A stretch of DNA of 64,000 nucleotides, taken from assembly GCF_009905375.1 (NCBI RefSeq), contig NC_133657.1, positions 3,100,001 through 3,164,000 on the forward strand. The letters run 5' to 3'. Shown here one piece after another: positions 43,646 to 55,729 of this stretch. Source of the stretch: Apium graveolens (Eukaryota; Streptophyta; Magnoliopsida; Apiales; Apiaceae). The notes under the pieces were generated by a model, which ran no database searches, was not told the DNA's origin, and saw only the letters and a list, made by a program, of their open reading frames with translations. Made by a program: the position numbers and the translations under genes. Positions within the stretch are counted from its first letter, which is position 1. Each line of letters starts with the position of its first letter.

Positions 43646-44202
43646 TTAAAAAAATAACCGTTGGACACCTGTCAGACATGCAGCAATAATGAATAATTAT
43701 TGGGCACGGGAAAATAGTAATCATTACTTATGACATACAGTTTTTCAAGGAAATACCGTTCCACTTACCCAGTAATCCCATTAATTGAGGTAAGTCAGTT
43801 TTAATTCAAAATTTAAACTGTTCCCACTTATTTAATTAATTTTGCTGCAAAATCAATATTCTGAAAAGAAATCAAGTGTGAGAATGACAAAAAAAATCAA
43901 GTAAACAAGTACTGATATTTTAAAATCAGAACTTAATTTAAATAAAAAATTAAAAATGGTCATCAGAATATGAATATATCAGGATTTAACAGTGCAGTAA
44001 AATTGTAAACATCTCAGAAACAGAATCTTGCAAAAATAAGAAATTTCATTAATATATTAAGATAATACATCCAAGAAATTGAAATTACATCAGAGCATTA
44101 TAAGATTGTCCTAAGCTTCTAAACCTAACATCAACAGTTTTTGTCCTTGGCTAAGAAGCCGGACAAAGTTACGATGAAGAAAAACAGGAAGAAGAAAACA
44201 AA

Positions 44203-44457
44203 TTATTTCTTCTTCCGACTCTCTATAAAAAGAATAGCGAGTCGAATGATCCGCTCTTGTTGGCGGAGAGCTTCCAGCCTTTCTTCTTCCAATCGCTCCA
44301 GATGGCGATGGTAGTCCATGTAAAAGAACAGGAGGTGTGTGAGAACCTCTTGGGGAACCGAGTCCCAAATCTCATCAAGAATGACAGTTACGTGCCATTC
44401 CTGCTGCCAATCCTCACAGCTCAGCTCCATGTTGAAGGTCTCATAGTTCAAAAACAT
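44203..44457 (-). CDS. Small ORF of 84 residues inside the SIRE-type element
   Basis: Complete frame from ATG 44457 (MFLNYETFNMELSCEDWQQE) to a stop at 44203. The product is acidic at the start and then Glu/Arg-rich helical (HRHLERLEEERLEALRQQER), with a basic end (ESRKKK); a short coiled coil is likely. A TATA box CCTATATAAA lies 92-101 bp upstream (44549-44558), followed by a CT/AC-rich leader. I do not recognise the family. It may be an accessory gene of this element type or a captured host exon. Confidence 0.55.
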   Translation of the reverse strand: MFLNYETFNMELSCEDWQQEWHVTVILDEIWDSVPQEVLTHLLFFYMDYHRHLERLEEERLEALRQQERIIRLAILFIESRKKK

Positions 44458-44548
44458 ATTATAGTTGACCGTGTTTGTGTTGGTATGAAGGAAAGGAGAG
44501 TGAGTGTGTGAGAAAAGAAATGATGTGTAGGCTTATTTGAGGTGTTGG

Positions 44549-44558
44549 TTTATATAGG
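44549..44558 (-). promoter_or_regulatory. TATA box before the small ORF
   Basis: The minus strand reads TGCCTATATAAACC. The downstream leader is rich in CACACACTCACTCTCC-like words and the ATG lies about 60 bases after the expected start site. Confidence 0.55.
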
Positions 44559-45930
44559 CAAGAGAATTCCAGGAGACACAAGGAAATTTAATGCTGACAG
44601 GTAGAAATAATTCTACCTCGTCTCCCTAGACTGGGAAGAAGAAAAACAGTCATTGGAAAAGTAAAACATGGTTTAATGCGCACAACAAACAAGTAAAAAA
44701 AATTTATTGTGCATATACGTGTTCTACTAACCCTAATTAGATTGACTGTTAATATTCCACCCAAACATATTCTGATTGAAAAGGAGACTGTTTCAGATTG
44801 TAACCACAAATAAGCCAAGTAAAGGATCAGAATTTAATATCAGAACTTAGACTTATATCAGAACTTAACAGTCATCAGAACATGATTTCTTAACTCGAAA
44901 AATGAATGCCTATCTTTGTGATTCTGCACACAAATTCTGATTTCGGGTATTCAGGACTTATTTATCAGAACTTCCGTCAGAACTTGTCCTCAGAATTTAT
45001 GCAATCTGACACATAAACTATTCATCTAAAAAAAAGCATTGAACGCCACAGTAATTTTCATTATTCATATGGAGTGTTAGTGTGTGCATTAAGCTAAATA
45101 TCAGACAAAGAGTAAGGTCTGATTCACTTCAGTACATCTTAGAAATAAGGCATAACTAAAACTGTACTTAAAATATGTCATTATTCTGAAGCCTACTATT
45201 GAATGAGTTCATGCATGAGTCCACCTCAACTGTTTTGTGCTTATTTTATGCATCTTTTGAAATTCCATTTTACAGTGACTTCTCAGTGTAAGCGAGTCAC
45301 GACTGCTTATCAGAATTTATGCTATTAACAGAGTATTTCTCCAGTAATCATAGAGTGTGAAAAGTCACCAAGAAAAATAATTATTTGCTTTTCTGAAAAA
45401 TAATTATTTGCTTTTCTGATGCATATTACTTAATACCAGCAATGCACTTGGGTCGTCCCTTCCACATTTGTACTCTAGACCTCAAAGGAGTACATGATTT
45501 TTATTTCTTTTTCATTTACTTTTTCTTTTGATGAGTGAGGTTTATCAGCACTTAGTACATTCATCAGATTTACTAACATCAGAACTTAACAGATGAGAAG
45601 CATTATTCTAGTTTTTGACTTAGTAATAAGATAGACAAAGTAAACGTGACTAAACTCAATATCAGAATTTGCTTGTGTCAATAGATTTCCACATAAATAA
45701 TTACTGCTAACATGGGATCTCTAGTATGTTAAAGACTACTAGGTCAGCATCTAGCACAGTTATCCTCATAGGATTGAATAGGCACATAAACAGTCATATC
45801 ACTATTAGAGTTTAGAAATACACATCAGACAACAATCAGTACTTAGGCAATTTTCAATTAAGCACAGAATACACAAAGAGAGTAATTTCTGTAAATACTG
45901 ATCATAAAGTCTGATGCATCAGAACAAAAA
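44559..45930. other. Non-coding spacer of the SIRE-type element
   Basis: Between RNase H and the small ORF, 1.37 kb without a convincing frame. The words ATCAGAACTTA / ATCAGAATTT recur many times (44830-45000, 45300, 45590, 45660), as they do in the LTRs and coding part of this element. A 26-bp duplication (AATAATTATTTGCTTTTCTG) occurs at about 45377 and 45403. Confidence 0.5.
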
Positions 45931-47998
45931 CTAAGCAGATTTAGAGAAAGAACCTGAAACCATTCCAAGTTCATTTACCAATCTTGTAAAAGTAGCTTCA
46001 CACAGTGGTTTTGTGAAGATATGTGCTAGTTGTTGATCTGTTGGAACAAAATGCAATTCCACTGTACCTTCATCCACATGTTCCCTTATGAAGTGGTACC
46101 TAATGCTGATGTGCTTTGTCATTGAGTGTTGAACTGGATTACCTGTCATAGCAATAGCACTTTGATTATCACAGTATATAGGGATTTTAAAATATGTTAA
46201 CCCTTAATCCAGTAACTGATTCTTCATCCAAAGAATTTGTGCACAACAGCTTCCTGCTGCAATGTACTCCGCTTTTGCAGTTGATGTGGAAATTGACTTT
46301 TGTTTCTTGCTAAACCAAGAAACCAATCTGCCTCCAAGAAATTGGCAGCTTCCACTTGTGCTTTTCCTGTCAATTTTGCAACCTGCAAAATCTGCATCTG
46401 AGTAACCTATTAGTTTAAAATCTGATTCTCGGGAATACCACAATCCCAGATCAGCTGTTCCCTTAAGATATTTGAAAATTCTTTTCACAGCTGTTAAGTG
46501 AGGTTCTCTTGGATCTGCTTGAAATCTTGCACAAAGACAGGTAGCATACATAATATCAGGTCTACTAGCAGTTAGATAGAGTAGAGAGCCAATCATACCT
46601 CTGTAATCAGTAATATCTACTGATGTACCAGTATCCTTATCTAGTTTTGTTGCAGTGGCCATGGGAGTGGATGCACTTGAACAATCTTGCATTCCAAATT
46701 TCTTCAAGTGCCTTCTTCAAATAAAAGTACTTGGTTTGACAAATAAAAGTGCCTTCTTCATTCGGCTTGACTTGAAGGCCCAGAAAATAGCTAAGTTCCC
46801 CCATCACACTCATTTGATATCTTGACTGCATCAGTTTGGAAAACTTCTTGCAAAGTCTGTCATTTGTAGAACCAAAAATGATATCATCAACATATATCTG
46901 GACCATAAGTAAGTCATTTCCATGGTTGAGGTAAAACAGTGTTTTGTCTATAGTTCCTCTGTTAAATCCACTTTCCAGAAGAAACTGAGCTAAAGTCTCA
47001 TACCATGCTCTTGGAGCTTGCTTAAGGCCATAAAGTGCTTTATCAAGCCTGTAGACATGATTAGGATATTTGGGATCTACAAAGCCTGGAGGTTGTTCAA
47101 CATATACTTCCTCCTCCAATTCTCCATTGAGAAAAGCACTTTTCACATCCATTTGAAAGACAGTAAACTTTTTGTGAGCAGCATAAGCCAAAAATATCCT
47201 TATGACTTCCAATCTAGCAACTCATGCAAATGTTTCATCATAATCAATTTCCTCCTGTTGAGAATATCCTTTTGCAACCAACCTTGCCTTATTCCTTGTA
47301 ATTATGCCATCACTATCAGTTTTGTTTCTGAATACCCACTTTGTACCAACAACAAATCTGTTATTTGGCCTTGGCACTAGGGTCCAGACTTTGTTTCTTT
47401 CAAATTCATTTAACTCTTCCTGCACTGCTTGCACCCAATCAGCATCTTGAAGAGCTTCTTCCACTTTCTTTGGTCCAGTCTGAGAAAGAAAAGAATTGTA
47501 AAGACATTCACTTGAAGTAGTTGTTCTAGTTCTGACACCTGCATCAATATTTCCAATAATTAAGTCAGGTGTATGTGATTTAATCCACTTCCTTGCAGAT
47601 GGAAGATTTTCTCTAGAACTGGATGCTCCCCCATGATCCATGCTATCTTCATCAACATTTTCTGATGCTCCCCCTGAAACTATGCTCTCTGAGTTGGATT
47701 CTTCAGAATTTAAGTTTTTAGAACTATCAGAACTTGACGAATTAGAACTTGAAGAGCCAGATGTATGTTCTGATGCTTCTTGAGATGTGGTTGTATCTTG
47801 AGTATGCTTCCCCTGCATAGGTGCATCTTCCTTTGGCGTAGTCACCACAGTTTCAATAACATCAGAGTTTAATCCATCAGAGTTTGCAGTATCAGGATTT
47901 AGACTGTCAGGATTTTCAGTATCAGAATTTAAGTCTTCATTTTCAAATCTCAGCTGATCATGATCAATAAAATCTTCAAGTCTAGTAATCTTCTTATC
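45931..47998 (-). pseudogene. SIRE-type reverse transcriptase and RNase H
   Basis: After a Ser/Asn/Glu-rich linker (47848-47600) the RT begins (EALQDADWVQAVQEELNEFE, WVFRNKTDSDGIITRNKARL). TGA at 47222-47224 replaces a residue in the FAPVARLE-type motif. The core is open at 47212-46637: [39 protein letters not shown] and the catalytic box [14 protein letters not shown] shift near 46710 leads to the RNase H frame 46707-46204 with Asp in GYSDADFAGC and Glu in AKAEYIAAGSCC. One TAA at 46204 precedes the final part 46149-45931 ([30 protein letters not shown]). The catalytic residues are conserved; four small lesions inactivate it. Confidence 0.88.
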
Positions 47999-47999
47999 A

Positions 48000-49676
48000 T
48001 CAAAAGAGACATTGATAGATTCCTAAGTCATTGATAGATTCCATGACCACTCTTGTTCTCAAGTTATAGACTCTGAAGGCTTTTATGGAAAGTGGATATC
48101 CAACAAAGATTCCTTCATCAGCTTTTAGATCAAATTTGGATAGTTGTTCAGGATGAGTCTTAAGAACAAAACACTTGCATCCAAATACGTGAAAATACTT
48201 CAGATTTAGCTTTTTTTTCTTTACCATCTCATATGGTGTCTTTCCATGCTTGTTAATTAGTGTTGCATTCTGAGTAAAACAAGCAGTCTGCACAGCTTCA
48301 GCCCAGAAATATGTTGGAAGCTCTGCTTCATCAAGCATTGTACGTGCAACTTCAATGAGAGTTATATTCTTTCTTTCAACAACTCCATTTTGCTGTGGAG
48401 TTCCAGGAGCAGAAAATTCCTGCTTGATTCCATGGTTTTTACAGAACTCTTCCATTAAATTCTTGAACTCAGTACCATTATCACTTCTTATTATTTTCAC
48501 AAAATCTTTGACCAATTTATCCAGTTTCCTGACATGATCAATCAAGATAGATGCAGTTTCACTTTTTGTGTGCAAGAAATACACCAATGTGTATCTGGTG
48601 AACTCATCCACTATGACCATAGCATATTTCTTCTTTGCAATAGACATGACATTTACTGGACCAAATAGATCAACAAGTAGAAGGTGATAAGGCTCAAGAA
48701 TTGATGATTCAGTCTTGCTCTTGAATGAGGATTTCCTTTGTTTAGCCTTCTGACAAGAATCACAAAGGCCATCAGGAGCAAATACTGACTTTGGCAGTCC
48801 TCTCACAAGATCTTTCTTGACTAGTTCATTTATATTGTTGAAATTTAAATGAGAGAGTTTCTTGTGCCAATTCCAGCTTTCTTCAATTGATGCTCTACTC
48901 ATCAGACAGATTGCAGAACCATCAGTACTTGTTGAAAGCTTGGCTTCATAAATGTTACCACTCCTGTATCCTTTCAGAACAACTTTGCCTGTAGATTTAC
49001 TTACAACTTCACAGTGTTCTTCAAAGAAATCCACATGATAACCTCTGTCACAGATTTGACTGACACTCGGCAGATTGTGTTTAAGTCTTGAGACCAGAGC
49101 TACTTCTTTAATGATGATATTCCCGAGATTGATATTGCCATATCCCAATATTTTTCCAATGTTGCCATCTTCATAAGAAACACTTGGGTCAGCCTTCTCC
49201 ACAAAGTCTGATAGCAGGGCTTTATTTCCAGTCATATGTCCTGAACATCCACTGTCCAGAACTAGGATGTTTTTCCTGTTGCCCTTTAACTCAGCAGCTT
49301 CAGAACTGCTTTCAACACTTGCCATATCAGCATTTGCCATCAAGGCATAATTTTCCTCACTTTCAGAATCTGAGGTGTATGTCCAGCTTTTGTTCTTTGT
49401 GACAAGAGCCTTACCTTTGTCACTATTCACTTTCTTGCAATCAGGAGATATGTGGCCTTTTTTACCACAGTTGTAGCATTTGACATTTGTATAATCTCCT
49501 CTGTCAGACTTTCCTCCTCTGCCCTCAGATTTTCTGAAATTCTTCTTATCAGAACTTGCGCCTTTCCTGAAAAACTTCTTTCCCTTCCTGAACTTCCTGT
49601 ATGCAATTTTTGTGATTCCTTTCACCATAAGAGCACACAGCTTCATCATCTCTTCATCAGCATCCATCTCAGGCAA
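48000..49676 (-). pseudogene. SIRE-type gag end, protease and integrase
   Basis: One open frame of 558 codons. It contains a basic stretch and the zinc knuckle CYNCGKKGHISPDC (near 49465), protease motif ILVLDSGCSGHMTGNKALLS, and pre-integrase. The integrase zinc module is WHKKLSHLNF...CDSCQKAKQRKSSF. The catalytic core has Asp in LLVDLFGPVNV, Asp in IIRSDNGTEFKNL and Glu in NGVVERKNITL. All catalytic residues are in place. The frame ends with a premature stop at 48000-48002 after a small duplication or shift (the word GATAGATTCC occurs twice near 48013 and 48031), and pol continues in another frame to the left. Confidence 0.9.
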
Positions 49677-49704
49677 GCTTTCAGATTTTGAGTCATCATC
49701 ACTT

Positions 49705-50547
49705 TCAGAATTTGATGAGTATCAGACTTTGTGAAGAGAGCTTTACCCTTGCCTTTCCTTGAGGTAGCTGCCTTGGGGGATTCTTCTTCAGCCTAAGAGC
49801 AACTGTCCTTGACTTTCCTCCTTTCCTCTTGCTTCTTTGTTCCATCTCAAGTTCACGAGTCTTGAGCATCCCATAAATTTCATCAAGACTTGTTTCATCA
49901 AGATTATAGTTGTCTCTTATTGTTGTTGCCTTCAAATCCCAGATTTCAGGAAGAGCCAACAGGAATTGAAGGTTTGAATCTTCAAGATCATACTCCTTAT
50001 CAACCAGTGACAAATCATTCAAGAGTTTGACAAATCTATCATATAAATCAGTCAATGACTCATTAGCCTTTGAGTCAAAGTGTTCATACTCTTGAGTGAG
50101 TATTGTCTCCCTGTTCTTCTTAATCGTATCAGTTCCCTGACATCTTGTTTCCAAGGCATCCCATATCTCCTTTGCAGTGTTGCAGTTTATTACCCTGTTT
50201 GACATTACATTATCAATGGCACTATGCAGTAAGTGTCGTACCTTAGCATCCTTAGCAATTGATGTGATATCTTCAACAGTGTAGTCACTCTTTTCCTTTG
50301 GTACTGACTTTGCTGCTTCACCTGCAACTGCAACTGCGAGCTTGGTTAGTTTGTGAGGCCCTTCCTTGATTCTATCAAGATATTCTGGATCTGTAGCTTC
50401 CAGAAACATGGTCATCATCACCTTCCATATGGGATATTCAGATGGTCTCAATATGGGAAATCTAATAGTCTCATATCGGCTTTGGATTTGTGTCTTTGGA
50501 GTTTCTTCAGTTTTGGTGGGCTTAGTTGGAGTTTCTACTTTAAACAT
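49705..50547 (-). pseudogene. SIRE-type gag, N-terminal part
   Basis: Starts at ATG 50547 (MFKVETPTKPTKTEETPKTQ), 41 bp inside the primer site. The gag core is open over 280 codons (PSEYPIWKVMMTMFLEATDP, INCNTAKEIWDALETRCQG, LTDLYDRFVKLLNDLSLVDK). The frame shifts near 49780 (PPRQLPQGKARV corresponds to a different phase) and again before 49676, so gag is not continuous with the zinc-knuckle frame. Confidence 0.88.
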
Positions 50548-50588
50548 GATTATTTTTGGATCTTAAACTGTTTGTGTGTTAACAGATA

Positions 50589-50601
50589 GGCTCTGATACC
50601 A
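50589..50601 (-). promoter_or_regulatory. Primer-binding site (initiator tRNA-Met) of the SIRE-type element
   Basis: The minus strand reads TGGTATCAGAGCC two bases after the LTR end CTAACA. Same arrangement as in the nested element at 26054. Confidence 0.95.
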
Positions 50602-50603
50602 CT

Positions 50604-51206
50604 TGTTAGGTCACACACTGTAGAGGGGGTGAATACAGTGTATAGCACAATCAAATCGAACTTTAATAACTCAAGTAACATAAAATAAACTTAATTCAAA
50701 ACAATAAACTCTGTTACAGTATGGAACTGTCCTCTCTCAGTGATGAATAAATATCACGAGAGCTGCTAGGGTTATAATGAATAATCTTCTCGATAATGAT
50801 AACACTTATAGTGTAAACCCTATGTCTGTGTTTATATACTACACAGTTACAAGATAATCACTAATTGATATGGAATATAATTCTGCTTCCTAAAATATAT
50901 CAATCAGATATCTTTTCTTCCAAGTATTCTATTCTTCATAAAATTCCTTCTTCAGGCATATCTCTTCTTATGTTTGTCTCGATATTCTCTTCCTGTAAAT
51001 CAGCTGCCTTCCTTATCTGAACATTTCCTTTAAGTCCTGATATTAACTTCTGATAAATATCTCCTGATACTTAAGTACTGACGACTTAAGTTCTGACTTC
51101 AGTATAAGTGCTGATTTCAGTTAAGTACTGATTTGTCCTGTTTAAGTAAGATATGAAAACTAAACATAAATCATATTAGACATGACATTATCAAATATAT
51201 CTAACA
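50604..51206 (-). repeat. 5' LTR of the SIRE-type element
   Basis: 603 bp. The minus-strand TATA box GTATATAAACAC is near 50829-50840. It matches 38893-39498 with a 2-bp shorter CACACA run and about 17 substitutions by eye. Confidence 0.93.
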
Positions 51207-51485
51207 TAGTCTACTTATCCTACTAAACTACAATCACGACTTATCCTATATTAAAAAAAATAAAAGAATAATGTTATATATTTACTGAACTACTAAATTA
51301 TTAAACTATTATATACTGTATACTTATCCTACTAAACTACGACCACAGGTTATCCTATTATTTTTTATAAATTTATTATTATTATTATATATTTATATAA
51401 ATAATTTTAAAATTATAATATGACGAGATAAATAAAAAATTTAAATATTAACTTGAACCCGTGCATCGCACGGGTTTTAAACTAG

Positions 51486-51899
51486 TTATTATTCTATAAT
51501 AACCGGAATGAGGTTATAATTTGATTCAACAGTTATTCCCTAATTTTGGTTATTAAAAAAATAAATAAATAATGTTATATACGATAAACTACTAAATTAT
51601 TAAACTACTACTCACATAGTTTACTTATCATACTAAACTACAAACAAACACGGCTTATCATATTATTAAAAAAATAAAAAAAATAGTGTTATATATCCGC
51701 TAAACTATTGAATTGTTAAAATATTGGATATAGTATACTTATCCTATTAAATTATGACCACATGTTATCCTACTATTTTTTTTATAAATTTATTATTATT
51801 ATATATTTAGATAAATAATTTTAAAATTATAATATGACGGGATAAACAAAAAATTTAAATATTAACGTAAACCCGTGCATCGCACGTGATTTAAACTAT
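51486..51899 (+). mobile_element. Helitron-like element, copy C (degenerate 3' end)
   Basis: Begins directly after copy B's CTAG with TTATTATTCTATAATAACCGGAATG, repeats the internal words (CAACAGTTATTCCCTAATTT, CTACTCACATAGTTTACTTA) and ends with the hairpin ACCCGTGCATCGCACGTG followed by ATTTAAACTAT. The last base of the CTAG end and part of the stem are mutated. Length about 410 bp, the same as copy B without its insertion. A further worn hairpin of this type is at 52821-52841 (AACCATGCATTACACTGGTT). Confidence 0.5.
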
Positions 51900-54059
51900 T
51901 ATATATAAATTTTGTGTTTTGGTTCAAACTTAAACTGGACCGAAATCGGTGGTTCAAATTTAATTTTCAACCTTTGAATTTCGTTACGTTCAGTTCATTA
52001 TATCCTTATTATATAATATGCATAAGAGTGATCTTATGTAAATATTTGATAGTTGTGGTCCTGTACCGCCAAATAATTTCAACCGTTGAATCATAAAAGA
52101 TAACATCTGAGCCGTTAGATTATAAAATTAGATATGAAAATAAAATTGTAAATATATTATGACTCCTAATCCATCACGAATCCTTCTATAATCAACAGTA
52201 TTCTAAATTGAATAGAATATAAGATTTAAACCAAAAATGAATAGGCATCCTAAATTAAATAAATAATAAAGAATATCTTAATATATTTTACATTATTTTA
52301 AATTGAATAGAACATAATATTTAAACCAAAAAGAAGTAGAAATCTTAAACTGAATAGAATAATAATAAAATATCTTAAAAAATAAAATTTCTAAAATCAA
52401 TTAAAAAAATTCTTAATATAGTCATGAATAGAAAATAATCACATTGTTCTAATATTATTCAAACACGAGAATACGATATAATTTCCAAATATGATTCTAG
52501 ATAAAATATGATTAAAGGTTCAATCAATTATAAATAAAAAGGATTGTTCTACTAATCCCCAAATACTAAAATATAATGCAATGATATAATCGTAATATAA
52601 TGCAATGATATAACCGTAATAGCTATATAATATACATGACAAAAAAGTAATTAAATTTAACATTCGTATATCTTTCATATTTGTTAAAACAATATTGCAA
52701 CAAACTGTAAAAGATAATAACAATATAAATACAAACATCAAGAGTAATAATATAGCTACATTAAAATTTTTTAAAATAAATTTATATAATTTTAAAAAAT
52801 AAAATAAATAAATTTTAAAAAACCATGCATTACACTGGTTATAAAGTAGTATAAAAAAAATGGTATCTCAAACACAAAACACATGATTTGTCAAAAAGAA
52901 TAGCAAGTCCAAATGGCTCAAGCTAATCCAATACGGGTTTGATTTTGGAAAAATGAAATTGTTAGCTTAAAAGAAAAAAAGATACTACCTAGCCCACCCA
53001 GTTCAGGAGAATAGCATGTCCAACTGGCCCAAGCTAATCCAATCCCAAATGGTGTGTACAAAGCCCAGTGGCCCAAACTATGGACCTGGGACATTTTATA
53101 ATATATATTCGAATACTATCCAAAATTAGTATAAAACAGAAATTCACATGGATTAATTATTTTTTCTACTTCAACTAACTTTTATATCCATTAATATTTG
53201 TATTAATTTTTCTTTAAAAATATAGTTATTGGCAAAAATTATTGTTAGTTGAATGACATTCTAATAAAAAATAGTTTAACTGATTAGTAGTTAATATTTT
53301 TGAGACAAAAAAATAATTTATTCTCGTTATTCATAATTTTTAATTTGATTATATTAGTTAAATTTTACATTTATATAATTTTAAATTAAGTTTAATTACG
53401 CTATTATGTACATATAGTAAAATTAGAATTGTTTTATATACAATCAAAAGATTGCAAACGCGCTATCAAAACCTTTTAACTTTATATCATCAAATGAAAT
53501 ATGGTGAAAATTAAATAAAGAATTCAGATCGGAAAATTAATTTTAAAAGTATGCCGCTATATTTTAATTAACCTCACCTTTTATACTTGTACATAATGAG
53601 ATTGCTTTTCACTTGGAAGCAATATTCTTGTGCTTTTTTTTGACAAATATGCGCTTATAGTCTTGTAATACAAATGAGTATCGATTTTAATAAATTTTCG
53701 GTCGTGAGCGAGAATCCAACCCATAACTTGAGACGACAAAGGATAAACTCTTAAACAGTTATCTATCCAATTATGCTCAACTTTTACATTTTTTAATTTT
53801 GAAAATAGTTACAAATAAAATTTTAAATATTAAATTAAATAGAAACATAAATTTTTTGAAATGTGGCGTTTAAGAAGATAAAACAAGACAATAATTAGCC
53901 TTTAGGAAAGCTGATACAAGCAAGAAGTGTCATTTTGTTTAAGTGTTTGTTTAACAAAAACAGGGAAGTTGCACTTTTCAAATTCCTATCAAATATAAAA
54001 GTTACACACCAACCTTTCATTGCAAGTCAAAGACTGCACTAAATTGTTTTTCTAAATTA
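51900..54059. other. AT-rich intergenic DNA
   Basis: No gene seen. There is an imperfect direct repeat of ~109 bp at 52203-52420 (AAATTGAATAGAA..., then TTTAAACCAAAAA) and a shorter duplication around TCCAA(A/C)TGGC(T/C)CAAGCTAATCC at 52909 and 53009. A worn Helitron-like hairpin lies at 52821-52841. The rest is low-complexity A/T sequence. Confidence 0.5.
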
Positions 54060-54308
54060 CTCCTTCAATCCCTTCCAATTGTTTACATTTCTGGGGAAAT
54101 GTCCGACACGCATTTTAAGATACATAAAAAGTATAGTTATGTAATTTATTTTTACAATTTTCTTTTTCTGAATAAAAGTTGAATGTTTTAATTTTTATTC
54201 AGAAAAATAAAATTATAAAACAAAATTACAGAACTATACTTTATATGCACCTTAAAATGCGTGTCGAACACTCTCTACAAAATGTAAACAATTGAAAGGG
54301 ACGGAGGA
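54060..54308. mobile_element. Stowaway-like MITE 1
   Basis: Long imperfect terminal inverted repeats of about 60 bp, left CTCCTTCAATCCCTTCCAAT and right end ATTGAAAGGGACGGAGGA, with flanking TA at 54058-54059 and about 54311. CTCC(T/C)TC..CCC termini and TA duplications are typical of plant Tc1/mariner-derived MITEs. Confidence 0.82.
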
Positions 54309-54309
54309 A

Positions 54310-55729
54310 ATATAATTTAAGACATTTTTGACAAATAAATGGTGGAATAATAAAGTAATGTGTTAAAACACTAGCACATACCAAATCCCTCGCATTCCTC
54401 GTTTTAAATATTTTACTATGCATGCCTCATATTATTTTTTTCAATAAATTATTTTCCTTTTAATTATAATTCAAATATATTAATATTTAATAATGAGATA
54501 CAAATATAAAAATGTTGGAGAAAAATTATCTTAAATTACTATGTACCGTCCGTACGCTTTACCTTATTTTGGAGATAACAACTTTAGTTGACATTTGGAT
54601 CTTATTGTTTAGTTTTGAAGGTCACACAGGTACATTTTAAGTAATCCATTTCTTCCTATGAAGTTGAAAAATGTTTGCAACTGAATAAAAAACAGCCAAT
54701 ACCAATACTACCCCACTTGAGGCGGCTATTACATAGTAACATGATTACATCCTCGTCCTAGTAGTATAATAAAACCAAACAATTAGAGATTAAAGAATGA
54801 AAAGCAGGTAAAAATGAACAAGGCAGCTTCAAAGGAAGCAGGTGATGATGAACAAGAAAACTAAATAGCAACTAGGTTGCTTGTTGCTTTGTGTTAGAAG
54901 ACTGCCTACACAAACTACAAACATACATAATAGAAAGAAGCGTCCCACGTTTCTTTGTAATATTATTTATTAAAAAGGAAGTACCCCAAGCAGTGCGGTC
55001 TAATTTTCGATTTATCAAACAATTTTCATAATTTGTGAGATTAAAATTAATATGTTAAATAATTTTATTTACGAGTTTACGTTAACTCATTATTCGGGAA
55101 TCATCTCGAAAAGGTTTTTGAAAATCTATTGGGGAATCATCTCGAAATGGTTTTTGGAAACCTTGCAATTCTCATATGAAGTAATTTTTTACTTCTAATA
55201 TTACTCTTCTCATATTTTAATATTTCTAATCAATACTTCCATTAATCTTCTTCGCTCTCTGGTAAAAAAAAAGAATCTTCGCTCAATTGATTAATTTCAA
55301 CTGAAACTAGATTGCTTAATATTTGATTTTTTGGTTAAATATCAAATTCGTGTGAAGTGAATGTTATATATCATTTCTATTAGTGATCTTTAACGACTAT
55401 CATTTTGAATATTAATATCATATTAATATGAAATACATACCTTTATGCCGAAAAATTAAATATTATCTTTTGTTGAAATCTACACATTTTATTCAATACT
55501 ATTACAACCAAATAAAAATTTGTAAATTTTTATATTTTAGATAATATATCTGGATTTTTTTTAAATTATTCAATAATTATTTTAAATTTTATAATTTTTT
55601 ATCTGATTTAATCTAAAAATAACAAATATTTTTCAAAAAAATCTACATACATATCTAAAAACTATAATGCACAACTTTTATTTTGGTTATAGTAGCGTTG
55701 AAAAAAATGTGAAGAATTCAAAAAAAATA
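54310..55729. other. AT-rich intergenic DNA
   Basis: No gene or RNA recognised. A short direct repeat GGGAATCATCTCGAAA occurs at 55096 and 55132, each followed by GGTTTTTG. The low-copy-looking stretch 54700-54950 has no coding frame. Confidence 0.45.

Larger units (their letters stand above)
38893..51206 (-). mobile_element. Near-complete SIRE-type Copia element
   Basis: 12,314 bp on the minus strand with ~600-bp LTRs (TGTTAGGTCACACA...ATCTAACA) and the duplication TAGTC at 38888-38892 and 51207-51211. Order in coding direction: 5' LTR (50604-51206), primer site, gag, protease, integrase, RT, RNase H, a ~2.4-kb region with a small ORF, a long env-like ORF, polypurine tract, 3' LTR. LTRs differ at about 17 positions by eye. 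Only scattered stops and frameshifts break gag-pol, so it is fairly recent. The length and long 3' ORF fit the SIRE/Maximus lineage. Confidence 0.93.
38753..51485 (+). mobile_element. Helitron-like non-autonomous element (copy B), split by a Copia insertion
   Basis: The 5' end is TCTATACTATAC at 38753. The element is interrupted at 38892 by the 12.3-kb Copia element and resumes at 51212. The 3' end is a 9-bp-stem hairpin, AACCCGTGC-ATC-GCACGGGTT (51456-51476), then TTAAACTAG (CTAG at 51482-51485) before a T. TC start, hairpin close to a CTRR end and no target duplication are Helitron hallmarks. Without the insertion it is about 420 bp. Confidence 0.62.

Noticed and set aside
53695..53780. Possible tRNA-derived SINE on the minus strand (GGTTGGATTCTCGC)
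   Set aside because: Only a weak B-box resemblance; no clear A box or flanking duplication.
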